From: Heterotrichella gracilis
Taxonomy: Eukaryota; Sar; Xanthophyceae; Tribonematales; Xanthonemataceae
Length of the DNA: 64,000 nt
NCBI GenBank assembly: GCA_032358255.1
Contig: JAULBX010031924.1
Coordinates: forward strand, 1 to 64,000
Direction: 5' to 3'
Both the position numbers and the translations under genes were made by a program. Positions 26,272 through 35,887 of the stretch are shown piece after piece (position 1 is the first letter of the stretch; each line of letters begins with the position of its first letter). A model generated the notes under the pieces. It was not told the origin of the DNA and made no database searches. It saw nothing but the letters and a program-made list of their open reading frames with translations.

Positions 26272-27401
26272 ATGAAGGGTCTGGCTGTCCAGCTGGTATT
26301 CCTGGCGCTCCTGCTGTCTACCTGCACGTGCCTACCTATTGGCGGCGGGGATGGGGGTGATACACCAGACCCCCCAGTGAAGAAGCCCCCACCAGTCAAG
26401 AAGCCGCCGCCACCTTCACCCAAGCCCCCATCCCCTAAGCCCCCATCACCAAAGCCACCGCCACCGCCACCGCCCCCATCACCAAAGCCACCATCACCAC
26501 CACCACCATCGCCGCCGCCGCCACCACCACCATCGCCGCCACCGCCACCTCCACCATCGCCTCCTCCCCCACCCCCACCATCCCCCAGCCCTCCTCCCCC
26601 GCCGTCCCCCAACCCTCCACCCCCCCCCCCTTCCCCAAGCCCACCATCACCACCATCCCCGAGCCCACCGCACCCACCTCCTCCAAGCCCCTCACCCAAG
26701 CCGCCCAGCCCTCCACCAAAGGTGTCACCCTTACCCTCCCTTTGTCTTGCACCCTCTCTTTCAATCACACCCAGCCCCACCCCAGTGCCACCCTCACCCC
26801 ACCTCTCAACGCACACATCACCCACCCACCTCACCCAGCCCCACACCACTCGTTGTTGAGCGCCACATCAGCCCCACAACCTCGTCATCACCCAGCACCA
26901 CAGCACCCCAGTATCATCAGACACCAGATACACCAGACACTTACCTTCCCCCACTGGAAAACCTCTCCCATCCCCATCGTTAAACAAAACTAACCCCCAA
27001 ATCCTCCCTTCCCCCTCAAGGTCACCCCCCAGAGCAACAAATCCCCGCCACCGAAGCAGAAGTCCCCACCACCCAAGCGGAAGTCCCCACCACCCGCCAC
27101 ACTCAAGTGCTCCATCCCCGGCCAGACATACAGCACAGCCAAGAAGTCCTGCCAGTGCCTCATCACCGGGCAGACCGTCCAGACCCACAAGGTCAGCGGC
27201 AAAACCGTCAAGGAGTGCGCCTGCCCCTGGAATCAGACAGTGCAGACCGTCAAGGTGAATGGCAAGTCGACAAAGCAATGCGCCTGCCCTGTCCCTGGCC
27301 AGAGCCTGGTCAAGGTCAAGACTGGTGTGTTTGCGTGCCAGTGCAAGAAGGGGTACGTGGTCAAGGTGGTCAAGGGCAAGTCCAGCTGCCAGAAGAAGTG
27401 A
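26272..27401 (+). CDS. Secreted Ser-Pro-rich (hydroxyproline-rich) cell-wall glycoprotein
   Basis: Two exons (26272-26721, 27021-27401) give 276 residues. Residues 1-20 are a clear signal peptide (MKGLAVQLVFLALLLSTCTC). About 120 residues of SPPPP, SPKPP and KPPSP repeats follow, the extensin-like pattern whose prolines are hydroxylated and glycosylated in algal walls. Exon 2 begins with KSPPPK repeats and then changes to a Cys-rich tail of about 95 residues made of four imperfect units: GQTYSTAK..CQC, GQTVQTHK..CAC, NQTVQTVK..CAC and GQSLVKVK..CQC, ending KKGYVVKVVKGKSSCQKK. The tail probably forms a small disulphide-bonded, basic domain. If the intron were kept, translation would stop at 26857. 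The gene lies between two minus-strand genes and looks like an independent unit. Confidence 0.85.
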
Positions 27402-28783
27402 GTAATTTGCTGCAACAGTGGTTTTGGTGCAAGGCCGGCACAATTCTTACTATCCCCCCATATTACTACTTACAACGTTTCCAACGACCCGAGATGACCC
27501 GTTTGACTACTAGGTGCTGCAGAATATATACTGTCCACAGTGCATGCAATGTTTTCCGAGCAATTTGTTGAACACTCCTGTTGCCTAATAGGATCTTAAT
27601 AGTATTAAGATCCAGTACTCTTGCTAATGAGGGAACATTTTGAATAAACATTTCTTATTTTTATTCAACGTCACAATGTGGTAGATAACCTGTGCTCAGC
27701 AGCTGCTGATCTGGATCAGTCTTTGAAACTCTACAATCCCCAATATACAAAGTTATGGGTTCACAGATCTTGAATTAACTTCAGTTTTCATCCAATCCAT
27801 TGTCAGGCAAACATGTTTCCATCTCAGGATTAATTGACCTTGAAGGTTTCCACTTTTGTGATTGGTACTTTATTTTTCTGCGCCCTGCGTCAACTTGGCC
27901 TGGGTGATGCACTTCCACAGCACCCAATTTTTGAACAAAGGGATTGTACATCAGAATACCAACCTCGCACGTAAACCGGTGTAAGACACTTCACTATCAA
28001 ATTGAATGGCAAAAGGAACGCAGGGTGCGAGCCAGTGGCCCCTTGACTCCGCGCCTGTGCGCGTCCCCTTTCTTTCTTTCACGGCGCACGGCGTGTGGAT
28101 GCCGGCCCTTGCATCAGCAATTGCATGCTTGAAGAGCTTACTTCTGCAACGGATGCATGCAAATATAATCGCATTAGTAATGCTTTACAACGTAATATGG
28201 TATACTACACGTGTTTACCAACCGACAGGACTCCTGCTCAGCATTGAGAGCGGAACCCCAGGTTAGGGTTCTGTGGCCCACAGAACCCTGTGATATGCAT
28301 GCATACATATCCCATAAGCAGGAGCCAGCTGGCCGAGTGCAATGAGTCAAACAGCCAACGCTGAGCAATATGTACAACAACTGCTTCTTGAAAAAATGAT
28401 TATGGGCGCAGAAGCCCCATTGAAAGAGCAACACACTGAATATACTATACTTTTGAACAAACCTCTTCCTTTGGCGTAGTAGCTGTCCGGCAAACAAATT
28501 TATTAACTGCAAAATTTTCATCCCAGATGCTCAAGCACCGGCTCAAGACACTGTGGCCATCAATCAATAATTGTGTGTAAACCGCATCAAATTTGAAAAT
28601 GGCACGGGTGGAATATTGGGTGGATCAAATAAATCACCCCCAAGAAACAACGTCATTTCTGCAGGAACCATCAACACCTTGATACTAGCTCAATACCTCC
28701 TGATGGGGGTTCTGTCCTGCTGATATAATTTGGCTATGCTTCAGAGCAGAGAAGCCCATTTCTATGCTGCAAATTGGAAGTGC
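27402..28783. other. Convergent spacer with a 25-bp palindrome
   Basis: No gene recognised. The stretch is AT-rich and holds the 3' ends of the glycoprotein gene (plus) and the TPX2-like gene (minus). The only structured element seen is the palindrome at 28265-28289. Confidence 0.45.
28265..28289. repeat. Perfect 12-bp palindrome with one-base centre
   Basis: AGGGTTCTGTGG and CCACAGAACCCT are exact reverse complements separated by a single C. Such a tight palindrome is too short-looped for an RNA hairpin of that full length, but it could be a protein-binding site or the core of a decayed inverted repeat. Confidence 0.8.
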
Positions 28784-30291
28784 CTACATCCCTGAGGCAG
28801 ATATGCGCCCTGCTGTGCTGCTGGCCTCGCTGCTGCAGCTGCTTTGGCGCCCAGACCACTGCCCCGACTGGCGCCCGCTAGGCCCTGCAGTAGCCATCCA
28901 AGCATGTCAGCGACAGGAGGAAAGTAAACCCCAGGTGCCGCCATGCCATGTAATGATCGATGAGCTAAAGCATGCATGCACAAAAGCCTCACACAAGAGG
29001 TTGCATCATACAGGCCGCTGCTCACACAGTCTCCACAGCACCACCCAGCGGCATGGTGCGCACATCGCAGGATACGACAGGGTTGGAATGCCTCTATTCT
29101 CCCCTTGACGGCACCAACCGCCAACACCAAGTACACATGCCCACTCCCCACAGCCATGTACCCACCGTTGCCGGGCAGACTGGACCGCCGCCGCCCTGCC
29201 CCGCCCCGCAGCGACGCCTCAAACCCTCCCAGGTGTATCTCGCCATCAGCAACCGTGGCGGCAAACACGTTGTCGTCCACATTGATCCCATGTTGCCGGG
29301 GCCCCAGACGCGCCTCGGTGGCCAGGCGGGGCGGTGTGGGCACAGTGATGGAAGGGGAATGCAGCCGCGGGTGCGGTGCAGGATGTGGGGATCGGTACCA
29401 ATCAGGCAGGGGGCGGGCCTTGAATGGAGGGGCGCTGTGCGGCTGGGGGGCACTGGAATTGAAGTGGCGGCTGGCGGCGGGGGCAGTGGCAGGGGTGGCT
29501 GCCCTGGTGTTTTGCTGTGGGGTAGCAAACCTGGTGCTTGCCTGCAAAATGGAGCAAAACCTCATTACCGTGACACTGGTAATTAGGTGTCAGTGGTGTC
29601 ATGCAAGCTGAATGCCCAATGCATTGCCCTAGAATGGCACCTGGGCCATGTGTGCACTTGCGTGCATGCGTGCATGTGCTTTCCGACTATTCTTCAGATC
29701 AAGAAACCGCTGCATGCTCACCTGGGGTTGAGCTAATTGCCTTGCACGCATGGGCGTGCATGTTGCCTGCTCACTGCTGTGGGGCGTCCCTTGCCCATGC
29801 CGCTTGCCAGGGCTGGCTGCCAATGCCCTGCCCGGCGATTTCTTCAGCTGTGCTCCCTGCTTGTTGCCACTGCCCACCCCTTGTCTGCAAGGCCCTTTGA
29901 CACGCTTCACCACAATGACCTGATAGCTGGAGGATGCACTGGCGGCTGCTTCAGCACCCTCTTCGGCATCCCCAAACGGGTCCTCCACCAGCATGTGCAA
30001 AGTGGTGCTGATCTGGCCGCAGATGTCATGCGCGTCTTTGCACTCCATCACGCACACCACCTCCTCCTCAGTGGATTGCAAACTTGACCTTGGGGTGGTG
30101 CACTGGCTGCCGCTTGTGCTCACTTCAAGTGCCGTGTCAAGCAGCCTGCTGGCCGCTGAGGGGCAGTCCCATGCAGGTGGACTATGCGTGGATGCGGTCA
30201 TGTGGACCTGTGTGGGGACCCAGTGTTTGGCTGCGTCTCCCTCTGAGGGCAGGCACGGCATGACAGTGGCTCCCTCTGCACTTCTTTCCAT
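28784..30291 (-). CDS. Possible TPX2-family microtubule-associated protein
   Basis: Three exons (30291-29722, 29541-29166, 28884-28784) close in frame to 348 residues. The first 190 residues are acidic and then basic, of no known family. Around residue 229 the text FKARPLP is followed, about 30 residues later, by PPRLATEARLGPRQ. Spacing and wording match the TPX2-type motif (FKA.PLP ... P.PF.L.TE.R) found in spindle-associated proteins such as plant TPX2 and WVD2-like proteins. That motif is the only basis for the family call, and the usual second half (a helical, Lys/Glu-rich stretch) is not obvious. An in-frame stop lies just upstream of the chosen ATG, which supports the start. The last exon is short and Ser/Gly-rich, and its donor (GTGGGT) is the least certain splice. 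Confidence 0.5.
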
Positions 30292-31414
30292 CTTGGCTGG
30301 TGTTGGTCGAGGCGCAGGCCCCTGACTTTGGCTGATGAAGGGCGGCCTTTTCTATTAGAAACCAAAGCTTCCTGCACGGCCAGTGAGTGTAAATACACCG
30401 TCCAGAATACATTCAACGCAGTTAAAGGTGAGCAGTGAGCAAAAGGTCGTGCGGTTGACTGTCCAGAACCCTACACACCCTAGGGACCCCTAGAACAAGC
30501 GGTGGGCTTAAGTTTGGTTGTTAACAACTTTCAGCCCCAGATAGTGCATGCATCAAAACCAATCAAGGAGCTTACAGGAACAGCTCAAGCTGCTCTTGTG
30601 CTGTTCAGGCAAGGAGGAAAAAACATGGGGTGTGTGAAACGACATTTGTTGGGTCGGCAGGCAGGGAACGATATACAGGAAGTAACGTATATAACAGACC
30701 ACTGTCGATAGTAAGCACTGTTACAGTCGGTCCCACACGTACGTACTGGATTAAGACGGTTCCTTTGGCAAGCTCCCTGGGTCCACCCACTTGGTCAACA
30801 GCTGCCATGAAACAGCCTCTACCAAGTTTTTACAACGGGCAATAGAACCTCTGGTTCAAGGAGTATTGATATGTCTATATCTACCAGATTGCCAGCTGCT
30901 TTGACGACCACTGGGCTGGTGGGTGACGTTGGCGAGCTTCTTTGGGCATATATGCATCGGTTTGGTGGGGAAACCGGTTAACCCTGCTCCAACGTCACAC
31001 CAGCAGCACAGCCAATAGCAGACTGCCACAAACGACTAGAAGCAAACTGGTGCCTACGCTGGATATGTGCCGCTATCAAACGCACGGCAGTCAAACTCAA
31101 CGTTGTGTTTGTGCTTCGCACCTCCGCGCGACACCTGTCATCGATCGGCCCCAGGCTTTAGGGTTTTGCCTCAAGGGACATACGAAACGAAACGCATGTG
31201 CTCAAAGCTTGCTTCCAACACCACACGTTGGCAACCAGGTATCTGTGTAACACAACGCGAACAGCATATATACCCAAATTGCTAACAGTGAACAGTGTAC
31301 ATTTACCTACTTGGTTTGCAAACTGAGCAGTACCTGAGTCCCTGTAGCTGATAATTGCAGGCCACAAGCTTGTCACCTGTCCAGCCTGCGCGTGCTTTCA
31401 ACAACTCTGTCAAA
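30292..31414. other. Divergent promoter spacer
   Basis: This separates the minus-strand TPX2-like gene from plus-strand VIPP1 and should hold both promoters. CATATATA at about 31263-31270 is a TATA-like word 145 bases before the VIPP1 ATG. Open frames here are short, overlap on both strands and show no family. Confidence 0.4.
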
Positions 31415-34400
31415 ATGTCAGCCTTCACAACTACTGTGGCTTCGCAGTCCCAGTCAGCTGTTGGGCGCGTCTCGGCGGGTGCCAGGGCTGGCAGCACACA
31501 GATTGCTCAGTGGCGTGGGCTGTCCTCCAGGCATGGCCCAAGGAGTCTGCGACCATTGCACGGTGAGTTCATATACATTTAAAACTACAAAGAGCTTTTA
31601 AGAAGCTGATTCTGCTGCTGGGTGCCTGCGCTGGCTTCGCCTTACCCGCCTGCAAGTGTACAACTAGCATCGCACGCCATCGCACTCCGATGCCCAACCT
31701 GGGTGGCGTTCGTTGCTTGGTGGTGGGCAAACTAGTTTCTACAGATAGTGTAAAGTGCTATAGAAACCTGTAAGTGCAACCCTGTCGTTTTTCGGTGGAA
31801 GTCGCGACCCACATTGGGTGGTTCTAGTTTTCACCATGGTCATTGGCCCCACATGCCGCCGGAACCCACACCATTTTTCCGAAAGCCCTTAGCTTGGCTT
31901 TCAGAGGCCACTGATGCAAAAAGATTGCTTCACATAAAATAAGGCATTTTCGGGACGGTAGTGGAAAGACCTTGGAATAAGCCTACCAAAAAGGACTTGT
32001 TTTCTGGCGCAGGCATCTCCCTCCAGAGGCCAAAGACGGTTCTCAAGGCGGCGCGTATGCCGCTCGGCACTGAGGCCAACATCTTCGCAAGGATCGGAAG
32101 GATATTCCGTTCTTTCATCAATTCAACAGGTAAGGTTTTGAACCGCATGCACGGTGGTGATCAGTTATAGTTGGGGTGGTCATTGACCTGTCAACAATGC
32201 AGCGCAGTGATGCTGGAATTGACACCTCTGTGTTTGTAGTGAGCGCCCAGGAGGACCCCGAGAAGCTATTGGGTCAGGCTGTGGAAGACATGCAGAACGA
32301 TTTGATCAAGCTGCGGCAAGCCACTGCACAGGTAACCACTCTCACTGCATTGGATTTTGATCCCATTGCATTTGGGCCTCGGGTTATGTGATGGCTTGCT
32401 CACCTGTCCATAGCCTGTTCCTGGCATGCCGCATGTGTGTCAGTCTGGTGGGATGTGCAAGGGTGATTTAAGTGGCCTACTGACAGTACGTCGCCTAAAT
32501 TTCTTCTTCAGGTGAAGGCGTCACTCATGCAAATGGAGAACAAGTACAATCAAGCGCAGACAGGAGCGGTGAGTAACAATTAAATTTGCTGTTGACTGGA
32601 CCAAATGGGCGCCACCTGGTGCACACTACATGCATAGATTGTGGCATGGACATTCTTTTTCCGACTGAGCAGATGGAAGCTGGCATGGCATGTGACGGAA
32701 GTAGTTGAAATTGAATGATGTATGTTGCTGGCATTTGAAATGATTGGCATGCCCACAGGATGACTGGTATCGCCGTGCCGAGCTGGCTCTGGTCCGAGGC
32801 GAAGAGAGCTTGGCCAGGGAAGCACTGGTCAGGCGCAAGGCGTTCCAGGTGCGACCTGCTTGATGATATCACAAGCGCTTCTGGCCTTCTAGCAGCTTGC
32901 CATGGCGAGCATAATATCTTGACTGCGTTGAAATTTGCCACTACTTGAAGCCGCCGCTGACTGGAAACATATCAGGAGTGGGCAGTTATACACACTTTGA
33001 TCTAGACTCTTGTTCTTTAGTAGTGCGATTGGTGTTGTTTGCACCAAATGCTTTTTTTAAGTGTACAGTGACTGTTAAAGGCTATCGTCTTGTGGGTGGT
33101 CTGTGTGCCTGAACAGCCCCTCAGTCCCTGCGTTGAATCAGCTGGCATTATGTCATGCCACATTTCTATATCTCTGGGTTAGTTGTTGAATATGCATGTG
33201 CAGGACAATGCCAATGGCCTGCGCGCCCAGGTTGAGCAGCAGCGCAAGGCCTCAGACACCCTCCTGTCCGCCACCCGTGCCTTGGAAACCAAGCTGGCAG
33301 AATGCAGGGGCAAGAAGGACACACTGCGTGCACGCGCCATGGCGGCCGCAGGTAGGGAGGGGTTAGGTTTTATATTTTAGGTGTGCAGGGCAAGGGGGGA
33401 CGTGCTGCACGTGCGCTCCATGGTAGCTACAGCGAAAATACTTCATTTGTCATTAGCTAATTGTAGAGAAATGCAAACTACAGTACCATGTTTTTTCTCC
33501 ACCATGGTAATGAAATGTAGACAGGAACCCTGTTCAATATCTGTTTAAGTAGCCCTTCGTTGCAAAGATTGCCTTTCAATAAGAGGGTGTACACCTGGCA
33601 CAGGGCAATGCTTGTGCAACGTTCCTGTCCAAGGATATCCTGCATGTATTTTACTTTAGTGTCTTTGGGCCACTGCAGCCAGCCGCGAGATCAGCGACAT
33701 GCTGGCAGGCCTGGATGCCGGGCGCAGTGCCGTGTCTGCCTTCAACCGCATGGAGGAGAAGGTGATGGCACTGGAGGCGGAAGCAGACTCCGCCCTGCAG
33801 GTGAGCCCGCAAACCACTATGTGGACTAAATAATGAAATAGTAAATAGATAAGTTCACAATAACATTGTAAGTGCGGTAAGCGGCACGACTGGTTGGCCA
33901 CCATCTGCCACACTGGAAACAGTGTCAATTAAGCCTTGGCTCTAGGACTGGGGTGAGGCATACCCAGACATGCTAACCTGGCTTCGAAGCTGGAAAGCAA
34001 ATACTTACTTACTTACAATAACATTAATAAGTACGCAGCATGTCCTTGAACAGGCGCGTTGATTACACCTGGGACAGGCGAGGTGGGGTGTCAAGTAGAA
34101 GGGTTGGCCTTGCTGAGGGCTGCGTTGTGCATACACTGCAAATGTGATCGTCCTGTGCCTAAATAGACTGTCAACTGGATGGAGGAGAAGGTGAACTTTG
34201 TGCTGCAGGTGTGTGGGCAACGCATGCAGAGCACATGGAACAAGCGTTTCAGGGAAATAAATGTACGCGGTCGTTGTTAGGAATGAGGCAGAGTGAGGAA
34301 AGCCAGTTTTGGAGGCTGGTATTCCCTCACGTGTTCCAAACATGCAGTTGGCGCTGGCCGTCCATGGCCAGTCTTCAATCTAAATCAACTGCTCGTGCTG

Positions 34401-34692
34401 ACGTGCAACGATAGCGGTGCCGATGCAACTCGTGATAAGAAATGGCAATAAAAATATTATCCTCTGAAAAATTTTCTTGTATTTGACGTTTTCTGACTTT
34501 GTGATTCCGCTGCAGATGCTTCCGGCTGGTGACGAAATGGAGATGCGTTTCCTTGCCTTGGAGAGCGGTGGCACCAGCAGCGCAGTGGACGATGAGCTGG
34601 TCAAGATGAAGATCGACATGGGCAACAAGGGGAAGCCCTACATGGAGAACTTTGAGAACAGCAGGGCCAGCATCAGGGTGACGGTGAACTGA
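31415..34692 (+). CDS. VIPP1: VIPP1 / IM30, plastid ESCRT-III-like membrane protein
   Basis: VIPP1 belongs to the PspA/IM30 family, assembles into rings and rods on plastid inner-envelope and thylakoid membranes, and is needed for thylakoid upkeep. Eight exons join in frame to 316 residues: 31415-31562, 32013-32129, 32240-32331, 32512-32568, 32759-32848, 33204-33351, 33679-33800 and 34516-34692. The first 50 or so residues ([20 protein letters not shown]) are a transit peptide. The amphipathic helix H0 is [16 protein letters not shown]. Family blocks follow: [47 protein letters not shown] and [16 protein letters not shown]. After VDDELVKMK only about 25 residues remain, and they do not resemble the usual VIPP1 C-terminal helix. 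Two introns contain partial copies of the preceding exon. Confidence 0.96.
33378..33432 (+). repeat. Intronic copy of VIPP1 exon 6 end
   Basis: This stretch directly follows the donor of exon 6 and repeats 33302-33355 with substitutions: TGCAGGGCAAGG..GACGTGCTGC.CGTGCGC.CCATGG aligns with the exon text coding [18 protein letters not shown]. It starts 27 bases inside the intron, so exon end and donor were duplicated in tandem and the downstream copy decayed. Confidence 0.65.
34165..34213 (+). repeat. Intronic copy of VIPP1 exon 7 end with donor
   Basis: TCAACTGGATGGAGGAGAAG followed by GTGAACTTTGTGCTGCAG|GTGTGT repeats the end of exon 7 (33738-33806: TTCAACCGCATGGAGGAGAAG ... CCCTGCAG|GTGAGC), with an internal loss of about 25 bases. 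It lies 360 bases into the next intron. It is preceded by AATAG, not a clean acceptor in phase, so it is probably not spliced in. Confidence 0.75.
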
Positions 34693-35399
34693 GTTCCCGT
34701 CAAGTGTGCTAATGTGCCAATCCACAGCGCATTGCAAGTTTGCTGGCCTGTAGCAGGCGCTTTTGGCTTTTATTCACGCCCCCACAGTGCTGATTGGCAC
34801 AGCGCTGACGTGTATTATATGTATTACCGGTAATTGCAGCGGTGCCGTATGGTCCATGGCCTGTTGGCAGCCAACAATAGAATTGCTCAGCGAAATGTGC
34901 ATACCTTGACAAGTTCATTGCTGCCTTGCCTGCTCTAGATGTACTTTAGGAAAATTGACGTCCACGCAAATATTTGATATTTACTTGTTTTCTGGGGAAA
35001 AAGCCAAACCATACAAGTTTTGGCCATGCAAATGGTAGGCAGTGCCCTGCGCAAGACTACATGTACAGGCAGCGCTGCAGGTCTCCATGCTTTGTGAAGG
35101 ATTACAATTACAAGCAGCGCTGCAGATCTGCATGGTTTGTGTGTTTTGAGGTCTGTCTGTCAAGCTTGTCGTTGGGGCAGGGTGATATTGTGTGCATGTG
35201 CAGGGATTGCTGCTCATGACTCCACAGTGTGTGAAGTGTATGATGTAAGATACTACGTCACCATTCTACATAGGCACCCAGGAATCATCTGGTGATCACC
35301 AGCGGATTTAGACTGGCCAAGCTGACACAACAATCTTGACAGTCAACTTCATGATCACGAGAAAGTGATGGAGAGATTTTTCCCATATCATCAAAAGGC
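34693..35399. other. Intergenic after VIPP1
   Basis: VIPP1 3' flank. A short internal duplication is visible at about 35050-35130: ACATGTACAGGCAGCGCTGCAG and TACAATTACAAGCAGCGCTGCAG, each followed by TCTCCATGCTTTG or TCTGCATGGTTTG. No gene recognised. Confidence 0.45.
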
Positions 35400-35404
35400 A
35401 AAAA
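35400..35404 (-). terminator. Pol III terminator of tRNA-Gly
   Basis: Five T residues on the minus strand begin six bases after the 3' end of the tRNA, the usual RNA polymerase III stop. Confidence 0.7.
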
Positions 35405-35410
35405 GCTGTC

Positions 35411-35481
35411 TGCGCGCACCGGGAATCGAACCCGGGTCAATCGCGTGGGAGGCGATTATGATACCACTACACCATACGCGC
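35411..35481 (-). tRNA. tRNA-Gly (CCC anticodon)
   Basis: On the minus strand a 71-base sequence folds as a tRNA. The acceptor arm GCGCGTA pairs with TGCGCGC (one G-U pair), with discriminator A. The D-arm region is TGGTGTAGTGGTATCA (A box), the anticodon loop has CCTCCCACG with CCC at the centre, and the T arm is CCCGGGTTCGATTCCCGG (B box). CCA is not encoded, as expected in a eukaryote, and there is no intron. Glycine identity follows from the anticodon and the close match to eukaryotic tRNA-Gly. Confidence 0.97.
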
Positions 35482-35887
35482 TTACTGAAGCGCGGATTGA
35501 CCAAGGATGCTCAGACTGACATGTCATAACGGGAATTTGTAATGGCTATAAAAGAAAAAGATGCACACTGCTAGTGTAAGAAATCAACTGTCAACACTTT
35601 CTACTTAGGTATCCCCTGATTGCACTGCTTAAGAGTATATTTTGGGACCATTCACCCTCTTGACCTTGTCAGATCAGCGCACACTCAGGCGCATTGCCAT
35701 CGGTTGTGGTGTCATCGACCCCGGCTAGTCACATGCACCTCAGCTGAGTGCACTGCCATCGTGAATGAATGTAGCCCCGACTATCCTGTGTGAAGGGAAG
35801 ACTGACTTACTACCTGCTATTCCTGGGTTTGACCTCACTTAAGAAACTACCCCTCTTCCGATGCGCCCGTCTGCAAGGTCGTGAGCC
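35482..35887 (+). other. Spacer upstream of the Coa1/Tim21-like gene
   Basis: Contains the 5' flank of the tRNA gene and the promoter of the next gene. GCTATAAAAG at about 35544 is a TATA-like word lying roughly 340 bases before the ATG. Nothing else recognised. Confidence 0.4.

Noticed and set aside
26211-26849. 212-codon Gly-rich frame antisense to the Ser-Pro repeats
   Set aside because: Mirror of the proline codons; the plus strand has a signal peptide and a spliced Cys-rich tail.
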